Of a stretch of 64,000 nt of DNA, positions 25,320 to 36,192 are shown in pieces. A program made the translations under genes and the position numbers. This DNA comes from Setophaga petechia (taxonomy: Eukaryota; Chordata; Aves; Passeriformes; Parulidae): the NCBI GenBank assembly GCA_024362935.1, contig JANCRA010000008.1, positions 34,256,557-34,320,556 on the forward strand, written 5' to 3'. Positions within the stretch are counted from its first letter, which is position 1; every line of letters starts with the position of its first letter. The notes below the pieces were generated by a model that made no database searches, was not told where the DNA came from, and worked only from the letters and a program-made list of their open reading frames with translations.

Positions 25320-25867
25320 GTTTTTATGGGTTTGGTTAGTTGGTTTGCTGTTTTTTCTCTGTTGTTTTGATTCTTTGGGAATGGCAGTATAAATTATTAT
25401 TGGGAAAAAAAAAGAAAAAGAGAAATACCAGAGAAAGCAATAGCCTATGGGTGCCTGGGAACAAAATATCCTGGTCTTTGATGATAAAGCCCCAGTCCCT
25501 GACTATAATCTACTATTTATATAGAGAGATGATACTGTCCATAAAACCAAGATTATTTTCCCTTATGTTTCCCTCTTCTATAATTTATGCGCAATTTTCC
25601 TTTGAAAATTCTTTTGGTTTTGGGACATTTTTTGTTGTGTTTTTAAATTCATTTTTTATTTCAATGGGCATCTCAAACTTATTTACTAGTTCAATTCACC
25701 ATTCAAGTCATAGTTTGGTTTGGGGTTGGATTTGGATTTCTTTTGTTGTTTGTTTTTCATTTTGTGAGGGAGTTTGTTTTGGTTTGCTTTGGTTTGGCTG
25801 TTCGTTTGTTTTTCTGGCCAATTCAGTACCCAAAAAAGCTATATTTGATATCAAAGGCCACTGTTGA
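25320..25867 (+). other. T/G-rich block containing the longest open frame of the window
   Basis: Frame 25340-25867 is open for 175 codons, but it is driven by T/G-rich, TGG/TTT-rich low-complexity DNA (TTTGGTTTGG, TTTGTTGTTTGTTTTTC and similar) and contains an A-run read as lysines. Residues are dominated by Phe, Ser, Leu and Trp with no domain. It is better described as strand-asymmetric low-complexity sequence than as a gene. Confidence 0.6.
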
Positions 25868-27340
25868 TGGAATATTTTTCTCACCTATTATTTATATAAT
25901 AAGCCAAATGATATGAATAAATACAAAAATAATTAAGGCTTTAAAAAACTGGTTTTTTTGGAAGATATGCTCTGTCATTTTGTGTGTGTATACTTTGTCC
26001 CATTTCAGTCATGCCATTGAGTTTTAACTAGGCTTTACATTAAATCTGCTATTTATCTGAGTATAACAGAGATAATGCTTAAATCACAAGGAGAACTGGC
26101 AGATAGTTAGCAGCAACGACTCTTGTTGAAGTTAGATGCTGTATAACAATACTTAAAATTTAATCTCCTGTTGTGTCATTATCCATCTTTTACTCATTTA
26201 CCTATCAAACCCATTACTATACCTAGCTAAGAAACAGAATCAAATCATTGCCAATCTTCTGACTTGAGTATCCTCCTGCAGAACTAATATTTAACCCCTT
26301 GCTAGCATTATAATAAATACACAGCCAAACTGGACATGGTTGACTATTTTTAAGTTTAAAAGCTCTAATTGGTCTGGTTTATTTAATTTTCTTTCTGTCT
26401 TCTACATTTCCTCATTCATATAAGTTAGAAATTATGTTTAAAGACAAAAACAAAGATGCAGATCTGTAAAGCTTTTTATTAATAATATTTGTGTAAATCC
26501 CTTCCATGTAGTTCTTTGAAAATGTAGCCAATGAAGTTGGTCAATTTTATTTGAAATATCCCCACTGTTGAATTTCATGTCCATTTACTGTAAAATATTA
26601 TTCTCTCCAACAGAGATGAAGAGGAGAATGCTAATCTTTATTCATAAGGCCAATAATTTTTTTCAAAGCACACATCTGCTATAGGCTGAAATGGCTATGA
26701 ATGAGATGAATTGTGACTTTGTTTAGACATGCAGTGGTACTTATTTGGGAAAAAAGATATAAGCTTTTTGTTGTTTTATTCATTCTTTTGATCTTTGATG
26801 AAGTTTGTGATATAGAAAATGAAATGCAAAACAAATGAAACCACACATGGATGATTTTTATAATAATGTATGTTCAAAAAATAAATAAACAATAAAAATA
26901 TCCATTGCACATTTTGATATTTTCATTTAATTTTTACTTAGTTCACGTTTCAGAGCTTATGTGAACTCCTCTGCACAATGCAGAAAATAAAATAAGGAAT
27001 TTAGACTTGATATTAACTCTCCCAGCAAGATGATCACTTTAATACCCTTTAATACCATTTAATATAATTTAATACTTTTGTGATTCCTTAAAATAGTTCT
27101 ATTTTACTTGAAACTGGTTGCAGTATATGAATTTGGACTTACATCTTTTGATGATTGTTCCATGGTGTTTTAGCAATACCAGACTCTTTATGCCTCTGCA
27201 TGTTGGCAGTGACAATAATTGACAACATGGGTGCCAATGGGCTTAGCATAAAGGCAAAGCAGAAAGGTACCTTGCAATTGTTTTAATTCTAACTCCTTAA
27301 AAAGTCCATGCACAACAGAGATTTCTAACTTCTGGGTGAT

Positions 27341-27358
27341 CCCCCCCTTAAGCGGGGG
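27341..27358. repeat. CCCCCCCTTAAG-C-GGGGG hairpin
   Basis: A C7 run, TTAA and a G-run pair into a stem with one C/C mismatch: five outer C-G pairs, the mismatch, then CTTAAG as a perfect 6-base palindrome. It is an abrupt GC spike in AT-rich sequence. Confidence 0.65.
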
Positions 27359-29138
27359 GAAAACATACTTGGTGAAATCAAGGAACACAAGACCTTGGTT
27401 ATCTAGTCAAGCATGGCAGTAATCCTGTAAAAAACATGATTCAATTTTTCTCAGCAACAATAATGCTTACAACACACACAGCAGAATAACTGAGTGTGTG
27501 ATATTTGTGAACGCCCTTTGTGTTTTGCTCTTAGTTTGCAACTAAACAGAAAGCATATGAAAAGCTTGTATGAAGGATTTATATAAATAATCATATTTTC
27601 TATTATAACTCTGAGTGATGTTTGCTTCTGTTGTAATGAATGGTTATTTCTGTCTCCCTCCTTAAATAATTATTTTCATTTTTGTTTTAAATCATCTCTC
27701 ATGGTGCAGATTGAAAATTCACAACACAGTAACAGCATCAAGCTTTTTGAAGAAAATAACCTCATCTTGCATTAACAGGCTTCATTGCAAGATGCGCTTC
27801 TTCCTAATTTTAATGAATAAAGACTAATGGCATCTCCAAGAAAGAATGTATTCCGTCAATGTGCTTTTTAGAAATATTTATTGTTTTTATTCAGGACTGA
27901 AGAAACAGTGCTCAACCACAAAGAATTCCACTGTTGTAATAAGATTTAGGGCAAGGACAGGATTCTTATGAACACGCAGTCAGACACAGGGATACAGCTA
28001 TGCCTTATACTGTATTATCTTTCAATATTATCTTTCCTAGCTGATCCCTTTGCCAGTTGCTACAGTTGCTTTTTCTTTCCAGGAAAGAATATCTTCATCT
28101 GTACATGATCACAGCCACATTTTTTTTTTTCACAGATATTGTGAAAAAGATGATATGAACAAGAACACTGTAGAGAAAAAATAAGAAAAAAGAAAAAGAC
28201 AACCATTTATAACTCAGGCTTTAAGCTGAAACCAAGACAAAACTAGATTTTTTAATCCTTCCTGGATCTGCTACAGATTTCCTATGTGTTGTTGAAAAGA
28301 ACTGTCATAATGCCTATGCCCAACAAGGCTAATTTAGTCTTGCATTCCCTAACTTCTAAATGTTGGATTTCTCAACCTTAATGTTCCTTTAATGTCTTTT
28401 GTATGCAGCATACATGTATATGGTACCATTTATTATTAAAAATTGATAAAGCATTAGCCTTTAATGATATGCATGCTTAACTATGCATCCCTAATGTCCC
28501 CAATATAATTTTTAAATGAGATTCTGCATTCAGCAGTGTCATTCTCTAATCACCTAATACAAACAAGGGTCCTCTCTTGTTTAACAATTGCAAGTGTGGG
28601 TCATTAGGCTCTAGAAAATGTCTGACAATAATTGCAGGATTTTTGTCCTAGATATCAGGAACCATAATCCTGACTGATTACTTCTTTATTCTGGCCTGAC
28701 AGAATTGTGACTGCCTTGGTCCTACAAGTAGTCACATATCTTGCTGTTCATTTCAGGAATAGTCCTGCTACTGAGATAATACCTATGCACTGCCTTTGTG
28801 AAAGGAGATTTTAATTTTCCATGAATACAATCCATAAGGTGCAGATGGTACCAAATAAAACATAATGAATTAGACCGATACATTGATACTTGCAGGGTTA
28901 AAATATGGACAGACAAGCAATGAATAAGAATGAACACAACATAAGATTTTATGTGCTGTTTGAGGAGTATAAAATCTCCAGAGGTTCTCAGTTGCATAGC
29001 CATATGTTGTTTTCTCACTTACGGCTTGTGAAAGTTTAAAAAATTAATAAGATTACTAATATTAAAGTCTAAGCCCAGGGATCTCCCTAGAATCTTAAGA
29101 GAAAGAAATGACAGACAGATATTAGGAAAATACAAGCT

Positions 29139-29172
29139 GGGAACAGGGAGGGGGCAGGCAAGGGAGAGGGGG
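29139..29172 (+). other. Putative G-quadruplex motif
   Basis: Five G-runs occur at 29139-29141, 29146-29148, 29150-29154, 29162-29164 and 29168-29172, with loops of 4, 1, 7 and 3 bases. This satisfies the usual G3+N1-7 pattern on the plus strand. It lies in a purine-rich stretch (29100-29180) surrounded by AT-rich DNA. Confidence 0.75.
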
Positions 29173-31556
29173 AGAGGAGAACATCAGGCTTTGTGCTAGC
29201 TTTGAAAAGAATTATTTGCCAATAGAGTGGGCTTTTATCTGCACAAGATTTTTCAACTTTATATATTCTATTACTCCAAGATAGGTCATACTGAGGCTAC
29301 TAAGTAGTGAAATGAGTTTTTAAAAAAGGAGCTGCATTTTTTTCCTTTCTCTGTAAAATTTGAAACTGTTAAAAGTGCCATGAAGAATTTTACGATAAGC
29401 CATTTTTAGAATGAACCAATATCTAGTTAAACACTTTTTGTCTTTGAGACCTGTACCACAGAACTAGGCTGTATGTTAACATTTCCAACCTCTTGGTTTA
29501 GAAACACATTTTAGCAAAATCTGTGAAACAGGTACACTTATGTCCCTTAAAAATGGTGTAAAACACCTGAAGGCCTGTAGAAATCAATATGTCAGCACAA
29601 ATATTCCCATAACTACTCTCACATTCAGTACTACAATGCTGAGACTTTCAAGGATTAAAATAATCATTGTCAAGATTCTAATATTTCCCTGACAGATACA
29701 CTGAAGTTCCAGGCTGCTTTTTCCTTCTTAATATTTTCTTGTTTTGTTCTTCAGTGAAGGCATCTGGCTTTTTTGGCCATTTCCCCAGAGTAGCACAGAA
29801 GCAAGTTGCCTCTGTTTCTTTCAGATGACAAAGCTACAGACGGGCTGGTGTGTCCTCCTTGGGCATCACTTTAAGAGTAAAAATCTGAGTCTTTTACTTT
29901 ATGATAATCTGTTGGCTTTTCCCTACTGTCCTACTTTTTTATATGATCAGCAAGAAACATGGTGAAGCTTTTTTGTCTTTTAATCAGTGTCTAAAGCTGT
30001 TGTATACACAGAGTCTAAAGCTGTTTGATTTACAATGCCAGTTCCCCTTCCAAAACAGTCTGGAAAATGGACTCCATGCTTAAATGTTAGACCTCTCCAT
30101 GTCTGCTATATATTCTCTTCCCCAGTGAGACTTATGGTAGGAAACTTTTTAATCCAGCAGTAGGAGGAAAGATTTTTTACTGTCAATTATTGGACATTAA
30201 GTATATGCAAAAACTACATATAATATGCTGTTATTAGTATTACTTAAAAATATATGTCTGATAACTGAGATTCTAGATAAGCAACCAAAAATATTTTAAT
30301 AGAAAAACCTGATAGGAATGGCCTCAATTTTGAAGTCTGTTTCACATTGGCAGGCTACTGCACTATCAAAATGGACTTTGACAGGGTCTTTCCCAGACAA
30401 GGAGAATGTCATCTGCATGCAAGAAAAGTACAAGGCTGGAGACAAGACTGGGTTCTTTGTGGCAGCCATGGCCTCCACAGAGAAACTGCAAACACATCTC
30501 AGCAGAACAAGTACCTTCCCTGAAATGTCAGCCCCTTTATATAAACTCTTACATCCCTGTAAGTAGATACATTTGTTAAAATATAATTTGCAGTATAACT
30601 TATTAATGTTAGGGGCTATCTTATTTATATAGACAAATTCATCCGTTGGCTTCCGAATTTTTGCTAGTCAAGCTTTATCAAGTCTCTGAGTGTGAAAGAG
30701 CTTCTAGAATAGAGACTAAAGCTTTCCTATTTGTTATCTTTCAATTAATAAATTAGACTATATATATATATGCAACATATAGACTAAAAACCAGTTTCTT
30801 AGGAAAAAATCAAACAGGAGAAGAGCTGAAGAAAATGGATTGCATATTTGGTAAGATTTCATAAGGAAGATAAGTTTGAGCAGTTTTAATCAACTTATCA
30901 ACATGGCAAAAGTGACAGTAGTGTTTTTTACTTTTGCAAATATTGTACTTTTATTTCTGTAGTGAATAAAAAGTGTACATATGTGTAGGAAGATTTACAT
31001 GAGTGTTTTCACTTGAATCAATGTGCAAATTTAGTTTTGGTCAGGAAAACAAAAAATTGATGTTTTGATGACATAATTCAGACTAATTATGACATAATTT
31101 AGACTTTAGACTTAGTGACTATTTTTTAAGTGAACATAAATGAATAAAATTTCTTGAGATATCTGAATAGTCTATCTGACAAACCTACTGTATCACTTTC
31201 AGAAAAAAGACTGGAAAATTAATATTTTGTATTCAGAATACAGTATTTATACCAAATAGAATATTAAAACATATAGTATATCTTTGCAGCCACTCTAGAT
31301 TATTGTTTAGTTAATAAGATTGTATTCCTGACATTTGAATCTATATTTTTATTTCGTAATCTATTGAGTTTTGTTTTCTTTGATAATTCTCCTTAAATAA
31401 GAAGTGTAGAGCTAAATATTAAAAACATTGCATCATTGATTGCATTCCTTGATACTGATGCTAAATTAATGGAAAAAAACTGTTGGCATATGGAGAGGTA
31501 GAGTTTTCATTCCTCAAGGAACCCAAGAATTTCGTTGGTAAAAAACTTCATAGATA

Positions 31557-31650
31557 TTAGCAAGGAGAAGTGCAAAGTGGAAACAAGGAGCTTCCACGTG
31601 GGCTGGGATGCTGGAAGAGGCCTGAGGGTCATGGTAGATCACAAGATTGT
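31557..31650 (+). mobile_element. Older CR1 ORF2 fragment
   Basis: CAAGGAGAAGTGCAAAGT and the later GCTGGGATGCTGGAAGAGGC, CTGAGGGTCATGGTAGATCA match the CR1 reverse-transcriptase region that normally lies upstream of the segment found in the next element. It is much more diverged than the neighbour and is separated from it by about 165 bases of unrelated sequence, so it is more likely an older insertion than the same one. Confidence 0.55.
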
Positions 31651-31815
31651 ATCACTGGAGGTCTTCTCTATGAGAAAAAATGTGACTGAATCAATCCATT
31701 ATTGGCGATACTGCTTTGATCTAGAGTTTGTATTAAAGAAACTTCAGAAGTCCTATGAATATTAAGATTTTATGGGGAGGAAGAAAAGGGGGGAAGTAGT
31801 GTCTTATGAAACATA

Positions 31816-32277
31816 GTGCTGTACTCAGCACTGGTGAGGCCTCACCTGGAGTATTGCGTCCAGTTCTGGGCCCCTCACTTTAGGAAGGATGTTGAGATGC
31901 TTGAGCGTGTCCAAAGGAGAGCAACGAGGCTGGTGAGGGGCTTGGAACACAAGCCATATGAAGAACGACTGAGGGAGCTGGGGTTGTTCAGCCTGGAGAA
32001 AAGGAGACTCAGGGGTGACCTTATCACTCTCTTCAACTTCCTGAAGGGTGGCTGTGGTGAGCTGGGGGTCAGTCTCTTTCTCCGGGCAACAACCGACAGA
32101 ACAAGAGGACACAGTCTCAAGCTGCGCCAAGGGAGATGCAAGCTAGAAATAAGGAGGAAGTATTTTACAGAAAGAGTGGTCAAATACTGGAATCATCTAC
32201 CCAGGGAGGTCGTGGAGTCACCATCCCTCGTAGAGTTTAAAAAAAGACTGGATGTGGCACTTGGTGCCATGGTCTAG
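31816..32277 (+). pseudogene. CR1 ORF2 C-terminal remnant (end of reverse transcriptase)
   Basis: A 153-codon open frame encodes the C-terminal end of the CR1 ORF2 protein. Residues 6-18 ([13 protein letters not shown]), residues 32-41 ([10 protein letters not shown]) and residues 51-69 ([19 protein letters not shown]) are the characteristic CR1 end-of-RT segment. The end [11 protein letters not shown] is the usual C terminus. The endonuclease domain and the catalytic RT motifs, including YxDD, lie upstream and are absent because of 5' truncation, so this is a dead fragment despite the open frame. The frame begins at the truncation point, not at a true start codon. Overlapping minus-strand frames (31825-32130, 31875-32183) are shadows of it. 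Confidence 0.93.
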
Positions 32278-32354
32278 TTGGGGTGTTGGAACATGGGTTG
32301 GACTCGATGATCTTAAAGGTCTCTTCCAACCTAGAATTTCTGTGATTCTGTGAT
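31817..32354 (+). mobile_element. CR1 LINE 3' end, youngest-looking copy in the window
   Basis: A 5'-truncated CR1 covering the end of ORF2 and a complete 3' UTR. It starts GTGCTGTACTCAGCACTGG, runs through the ORF2 stop at 32275-32277, then GGGTTGGACTCGATGATCTT, CTCTTCCAACCTAG and the tail TCTGTGATTCTGTGAT. Its reading frame is unbroken. It retains many CpGs compared with the other CR1 copies, which is consistent with a relatively recent insertion. Confidence 0.97.
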
Positions 32355-32573
32355 AAACTGGTGTTCTTTTAGCAGTGAACAGCTGAGTAGTATACCATTC
32401 ATCCTGAACACAAGGGCCAATTTGAAGGTCTGTAAGAGTGCAATATTAGAAAACCTGGACAATTTCTATTAGTTATTTTGAATATGTTTAGGTCCCATAA
32501 AACTCATAAATTCCTTTAATTAACAATATATTCTTAAAAGACCACATTAACTCTGACATCGTTGAGCAGATGC

Positions 32574-32615
32574 AAGTTAATAAAATACTTTGATAAGTTA
32601 ATAAAATACTTTGAT
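32574..32615. repeat. Perfect 21-bp tandem duplication
   Basis: AAGTTAATAAAATACTTTGAT occurs twice head to tail with no mismatch (32574-32594, 32595-32615). It lies in unique sequence between two CR1 elements and is probably a recent slippage or unequal-exchange event. Confidence 0.92.
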
Positions 32616-32964
32616 AAATCCCTTTTCACATTTTTGCAGTACGTAGACTTTGCATTAATTCAGTTTATTAGCCTGCCATAAAAACCTAAGGAATAAAATT
32701 TCCCAACTTTATGACAAAGGCCACATATGCTGCAACAGCTCCTGAGTCAAGAGTATTCACAGTATCTGTGATTTATGCAACAGGAAAGAAAAGTAAAAAT
32801 CAGATGCTTAAATGACGTGGTTATGTTTTACTTAACATCTAATTCATTCATTTCACATTTTAATAACATGTTAATGATGGTGCTGCAGTCCAAAAAATTG
32901 TCCAAGGAAAAGTACATTGTGTTATATCAGTATATTCTGGGATATTAAGGACTCTTATTTGGAT

Positions 32965-33303
32965 TCATGGACTCATAGAATCATTTAGGTTGACAAAAAC
33001 CCTGTAAGATCTTTGAGGCCAACCTCCTGAACCATATCCTTAAGAGCTGCAACAACACATCTTTTAAATACAGCCAGGGGTGGTGGCTCACTACTTCCCC
33101 GGGCACCCTGTTCCAATGCTTAACAACCCTTCATGTAAAGAAATCTGTCGTAATATCCAACCTAAACTCCAGCTGCCTCAGTTGCTCCTCACAAGACTCA
33201 TGCTCCTAACCTCTCACCAGATTTGTTGCCTTTTCCTGGACGTGCTCCAGAACCTCAATGTCCTTCTTGTAGTGTGAAGCCCAAAACTTAACACAGGCCC
33301 CTC
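32965..33303 (-). mobile_element. CR1 LINE 3' end, minus strand
   Basis: Reading on plus, the element begins with the inverted tail (CATGGACTCATAGAATCATT), then AAATACAGCCAGGGGTGGTG, ACTTCCCCGGGCACCCTGTT, CCAATGCTTAACAACCCTTC, TAATATCCAACCTAAACTCC and GTGTGAAGCCCAAAACTTAA: the complement of the CR1 3' UTR and C-terminal ORF2. It belongs to a different CR1 subfamily from the copy at 31817 and lies in the opposite orientation about 600 bases away. Confidence 0.93.
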
Positions 33304-34079
33304 TGGGGCCATGATCTTGTATTTCCCTTTGGGTTATCAGGATCTCATTCTGTTTCCCATCCATGTCTTCCAGATCCTGTTTTGCTCATTCAAGGTGTCT
33401 GTTAAAATCAAATATATAGCTGTCTCATTGCTTGTTTGATTTTTAGAAGTGCTGCAAAGCTGAGAAAGAGATAATAAAAAGTGCAATAAACTGAATTTAA
33501 AATTTCCATCTGTTTTGTGGCAAGGTGAATGAATTTTAGGCTATTATCTTTCAATCATTATATCTTTCAATTAAATTACAGATATACCAGCAGTGTTGAA
33601 ATGTCTTTTGGGATATTAACTTTTTGCAGTATATGAACATTACTGCTAATTCTGTCTTAATACCAAGTAACTAAAAATATATGGCTTCTGACATTGTGTG
33701 TGCATCTAACTGCTCTGTTTTAAAAGAAATTCAAAAATCACCTTTGCAAAGGGATTTACTGAGTGGTCAAATCCAAAGAACATTGCTGGAATTTATATTT
33801 GTTGCAGACATAAAATTTATATTTTACTTAGTATTTTGTTTCTTTCTTGGAGATGTATCTGCCTCCTTATCCTGCTGCTTGAAATAACTGGAATAATGTA
33901 GGGATCTTGTTTTCATAACCAGAGCTTATTATAAACTTTAGTGTAAAAAATGTCCTATCTGCTAGAAATAAATCAAACTGGGCTAAGGTTCTACAAAGGA
34001 TTATTTCTCTATCCAGCTTTTGAACAGAGCTGTTACTGCTACCAACACCTCTATTTTGTCAACAGCAAAGACTCAGGCA
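33304..34079. other. Unique non-coding sequence between CR1 and LTR
   Basis: No repeat recognised. The 68-codon open frame at 33681-33887 ends in a Phe/Ser-rich stretch and has no domain. Confidence 0.55.
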
Positions 34080-34227
34080 GTCAATAGCAGTTTAGCCCCA
34101 GATGGCAACTAAGTACCATGCAGCCAATTTTCTCTCTCTTCTCCCCCCCTACAGTCAGGAGGAGAACGGGAAAGAAAAGACAAGCTTTGAGAGAAGCGTG
34201 GGTTAAGTAGTTTAAACAAATGAAAAT

Positions 34228-34426
34228 ATACTACTACTGCTGGTAATACTACTGCTGCTGCTACTACTACTACTATTACTACTACTATGACTATTATTAT
34301 TATTATTATTATTAATAATAATAATGCTATTTATTTTATTATTATTAATAATAATGCTATTTGTTTTTTTTAATTTATTTTAATTCAATTTTATTTTATT
34401 TTATTTTATTTTATTTTATTTCATTA
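34228..34426. repeat. Compound TAC/TTA/ATTTT microsatellite inside the LTR
   Basis: Runs of CTA/CTG triplets (34228-34290) pass into ATT/AAT triplets (34291-34363). TTATTATTATTAATAATAATAA-type palindromic stretches and ATAATGCTATTTATTTTATT are partly duplicated, followed by six ATTTT pentamers (34388-34421). A TTA-rich microsatellite is an intrinsic part of this LTR family, so the tract arrived with the element. Confidence 0.85.
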
Positions 34427-34575
34427 TTGTTATGGTTATGAAAATGAGAGAAGGAAAGAGGAATAAAACCCAAGAAAATCAAGTTCTGAGCAATAGGGAA
34501 TTGTTCTCCCTACCTGCTGATCAATGCCCAGCCCATTCCACAGAGAGTGATCAGTGCCTGCCAGTCAGCTTCCCC

Positions 34576-34587
34576 AGTATATATACT
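34576..34587 (-). promoter_or_regulatory. Probable LTR TATA box
   Basis: AGTATATATACT is a self-complementary TATA motif at the place where this LTR family carries CCCAGTATATAAACTGGG on the minus strand. Activity in this decayed copy is unknown. Confidence 0.4.
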
Positions 34588-34836
34588 AGGCACGGTGTTC
34601 TGTGGTGTGGAATATTCCTCTGGCCAGTTTGGGTCAGCTGCCCTCATTATGCTTCCCCACAGCTTCTTGTGCATCTGCTCATTGGCAGAGTATGGGACTG
34701 AAACGTCCTTGAAGCAAGCACTGCTTAGCAAATAAAATATCAGTGTGTTATCAACAATATTTTCATATTAAGTCCAAAATATATCATTGTACCAGTTACT
34801 TAGGAAAATTAATTATATGCTTTCAAAACCAGGACA

Positions 34837-36109
34837 ACCTCCCATGCTGTCAAGTTGTCCAACTCTGAAAAGGCTCTTTCCAGTGTTAGGGAACTAATGG
34901 AGAATATGAAGGAAATTTTTTTACACAATCTTACTTACAAATCTAAATTCTGGATTAAATTTGTGCCGTTATTGAAAATTTTATTCCGGGAGGTGTCCAA
35001 CAATCTCTTTTAATCTTTCTTTGACTATAAACTGGCATTTTGGATCTCACCTTCTTAGTTAAGTATAAAGATGTCTTGATCATGTTACAGATGCACTTGA
35101 AATGAAAAGTGTTCTGGTAACACAAACGCTGGCATGTGAAAACATTGTTTCCTAACATAGTCATGGAGTCATTTCTCAGCCTTGAGACTGTAATTATAAT
35201 GTTACAAAGCTATGCACACAAAGTAGTAGCTGCTAACACTTTCATTATTGACATCCTATTATTCAGGTGAAAAATCTATAGAAAAAACCCTATTTCCTTC
35301 TTCCAGTATCTGCTCTGGTGGATATTCAGGGGCTGTTGGACTCTAAGAACTTGGGGATAGATCTCTAACCACAAGAAGGCATTAACTGCAAATTATGACT
35401 AAATGTGTAAGTCCGACTTACACATTGGGTAGCACTAGAGCAGCTCAAAACAAAGGGCATAATGTGAGACAAGACTAAAACTGTGAAACATAGTGTTTAG
35501 CTCTCCTATATATCATTTTGTCATATTTATCTGTGAAACTGTGTCCAAACATAAATGTCATTCAAACAACCAACGTCTAGATTCCTATCCTTCTCTGTTA
35601 ATGAAATTGTTTTACTGACTGGTGATTGGATATTGCACGTGTGTAATATTTCTCTCTTTTCTCTGATCCACACAATCCTACAGCAGTTTTTTTTTGGTTT
35701 TTTTTTTTTTTAATGAAAAGCTGCTAATGCAAGAGAAACATGACTGAACCAGAGGTATTCTGGCCATCTCTCTTTGTTGGCTGCTATACAAGCCTTATTC
35801 ACAGCTGTACTTTCCACTGCTGCTTTGCTCTTGAGTGCTGATGGTTGGAGGTAGACAACAGGCAACTTGAATCACTTCATCTTCCATTTTTCCGAGTAAG
35901 AGGTTGAGCTAGGTAGTTCACAGGACCTTCAGAAGTAGGCTGGCCTAAAGAGAACTTTGTGGTAATTTTTTTTCTTTCTGGCTTCTTCCTTTCAAACTGA
36001 GAGTCTTTCCAATGAATTATTTAAACTGACACAAATTTGTTTTTTTAAGGGGAATAAAAATACTTCTGCTTATACATCTGTCTCATGTTGCTCTTTTCTT
36101 TAAGACATT
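34837..36109. other. Unique non-coding sequence
   Basis: Nothing recognised apart from an interrupted T-run at 35686-35712. The minus-strand 69-codon frame at 34955-35164 has no recognised domain. Confidence 0.6.
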
Positions 36110-36192
36110 TGCTTTTGGCCACTTTCAGAGATGATGTACTAGGATAAATGGACCTCTAGTCTGACCTACAGCACTTTTTCTGCTGTTCTTAG
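36110..36192 (+). mobile_element. Ancient CR1 3' end (reptile-type)
   Basis: TTTTGGCCACTTTCAGAGAT, then GGATAAATGGACCTCTAGTC, TGACCTACAGCAC and TGCTGTTCTTA follow the 3' UTR of the old amniote CR1 type (ggccactg...ggctagatggacc-ttggtctgaccca...ccgttctta). It lacks the bird-specific ATTCTGTG tail, which points to an insertion older than the bird-specific CR1 families. Confidence 0.7.

Larger units (their letters stand above)
25868..31556. other. Long unique AT-rich non-coding stretch
   Basis: 5.7 kb with no recognised transposon. It contains a three-fold CTTTAATACC/ATTTAATA-type 10-base repeat at about 27035-27076, the C/G hairpin at 27341-27358 and the G-run cluster at 29139-29172, each listed separately. 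Open frames at 28722-29018, 29744-29965 and 30296-30566 are unsupported. Confidence 0.55.
34080..34836 (-). mobile_element. Solo LTR of an avian ERVL-like endogenous retrovirus
   Basis: On the minus strand the element starts TGTCCTGGTTTTG (34836) and proceeds TAATTTTCCTAAGTAACTGG, GATAACACACTGATATTTTA, TGCTAAGCAGTGCTTGC, TGACCCAAACTGGCCAGAGG, AATATTCCACACCACAGAAC, an A/T-rich microsatellite block, CTTAACCCACGC and a 3' end near TTAGTTGCCATCTGGGGCTAAAC. This order and wording match a common bird ERVL-type LTR that I recognise. No internal gag-pol sequence flanks it and only one LTR is present, so it is a solo LTR left by recombination. Open frames at 34432-34735 on both strands are inside it and are not genes. 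I see no clear 5-bp target duplication, so the boundaries are approximate. Confidence 0.85.

Noticed and set aside
31825..32183. Minus-strand open frames of about 100 codons
   Set aside because: They are antisense shadows of the CR1 ORF2 tail on the plus strand.
34432..34735. Open frames of 62-89 codons on both strands
   Set aside because: Inside the ERVL-like solo LTR, which is non-coding in this family.
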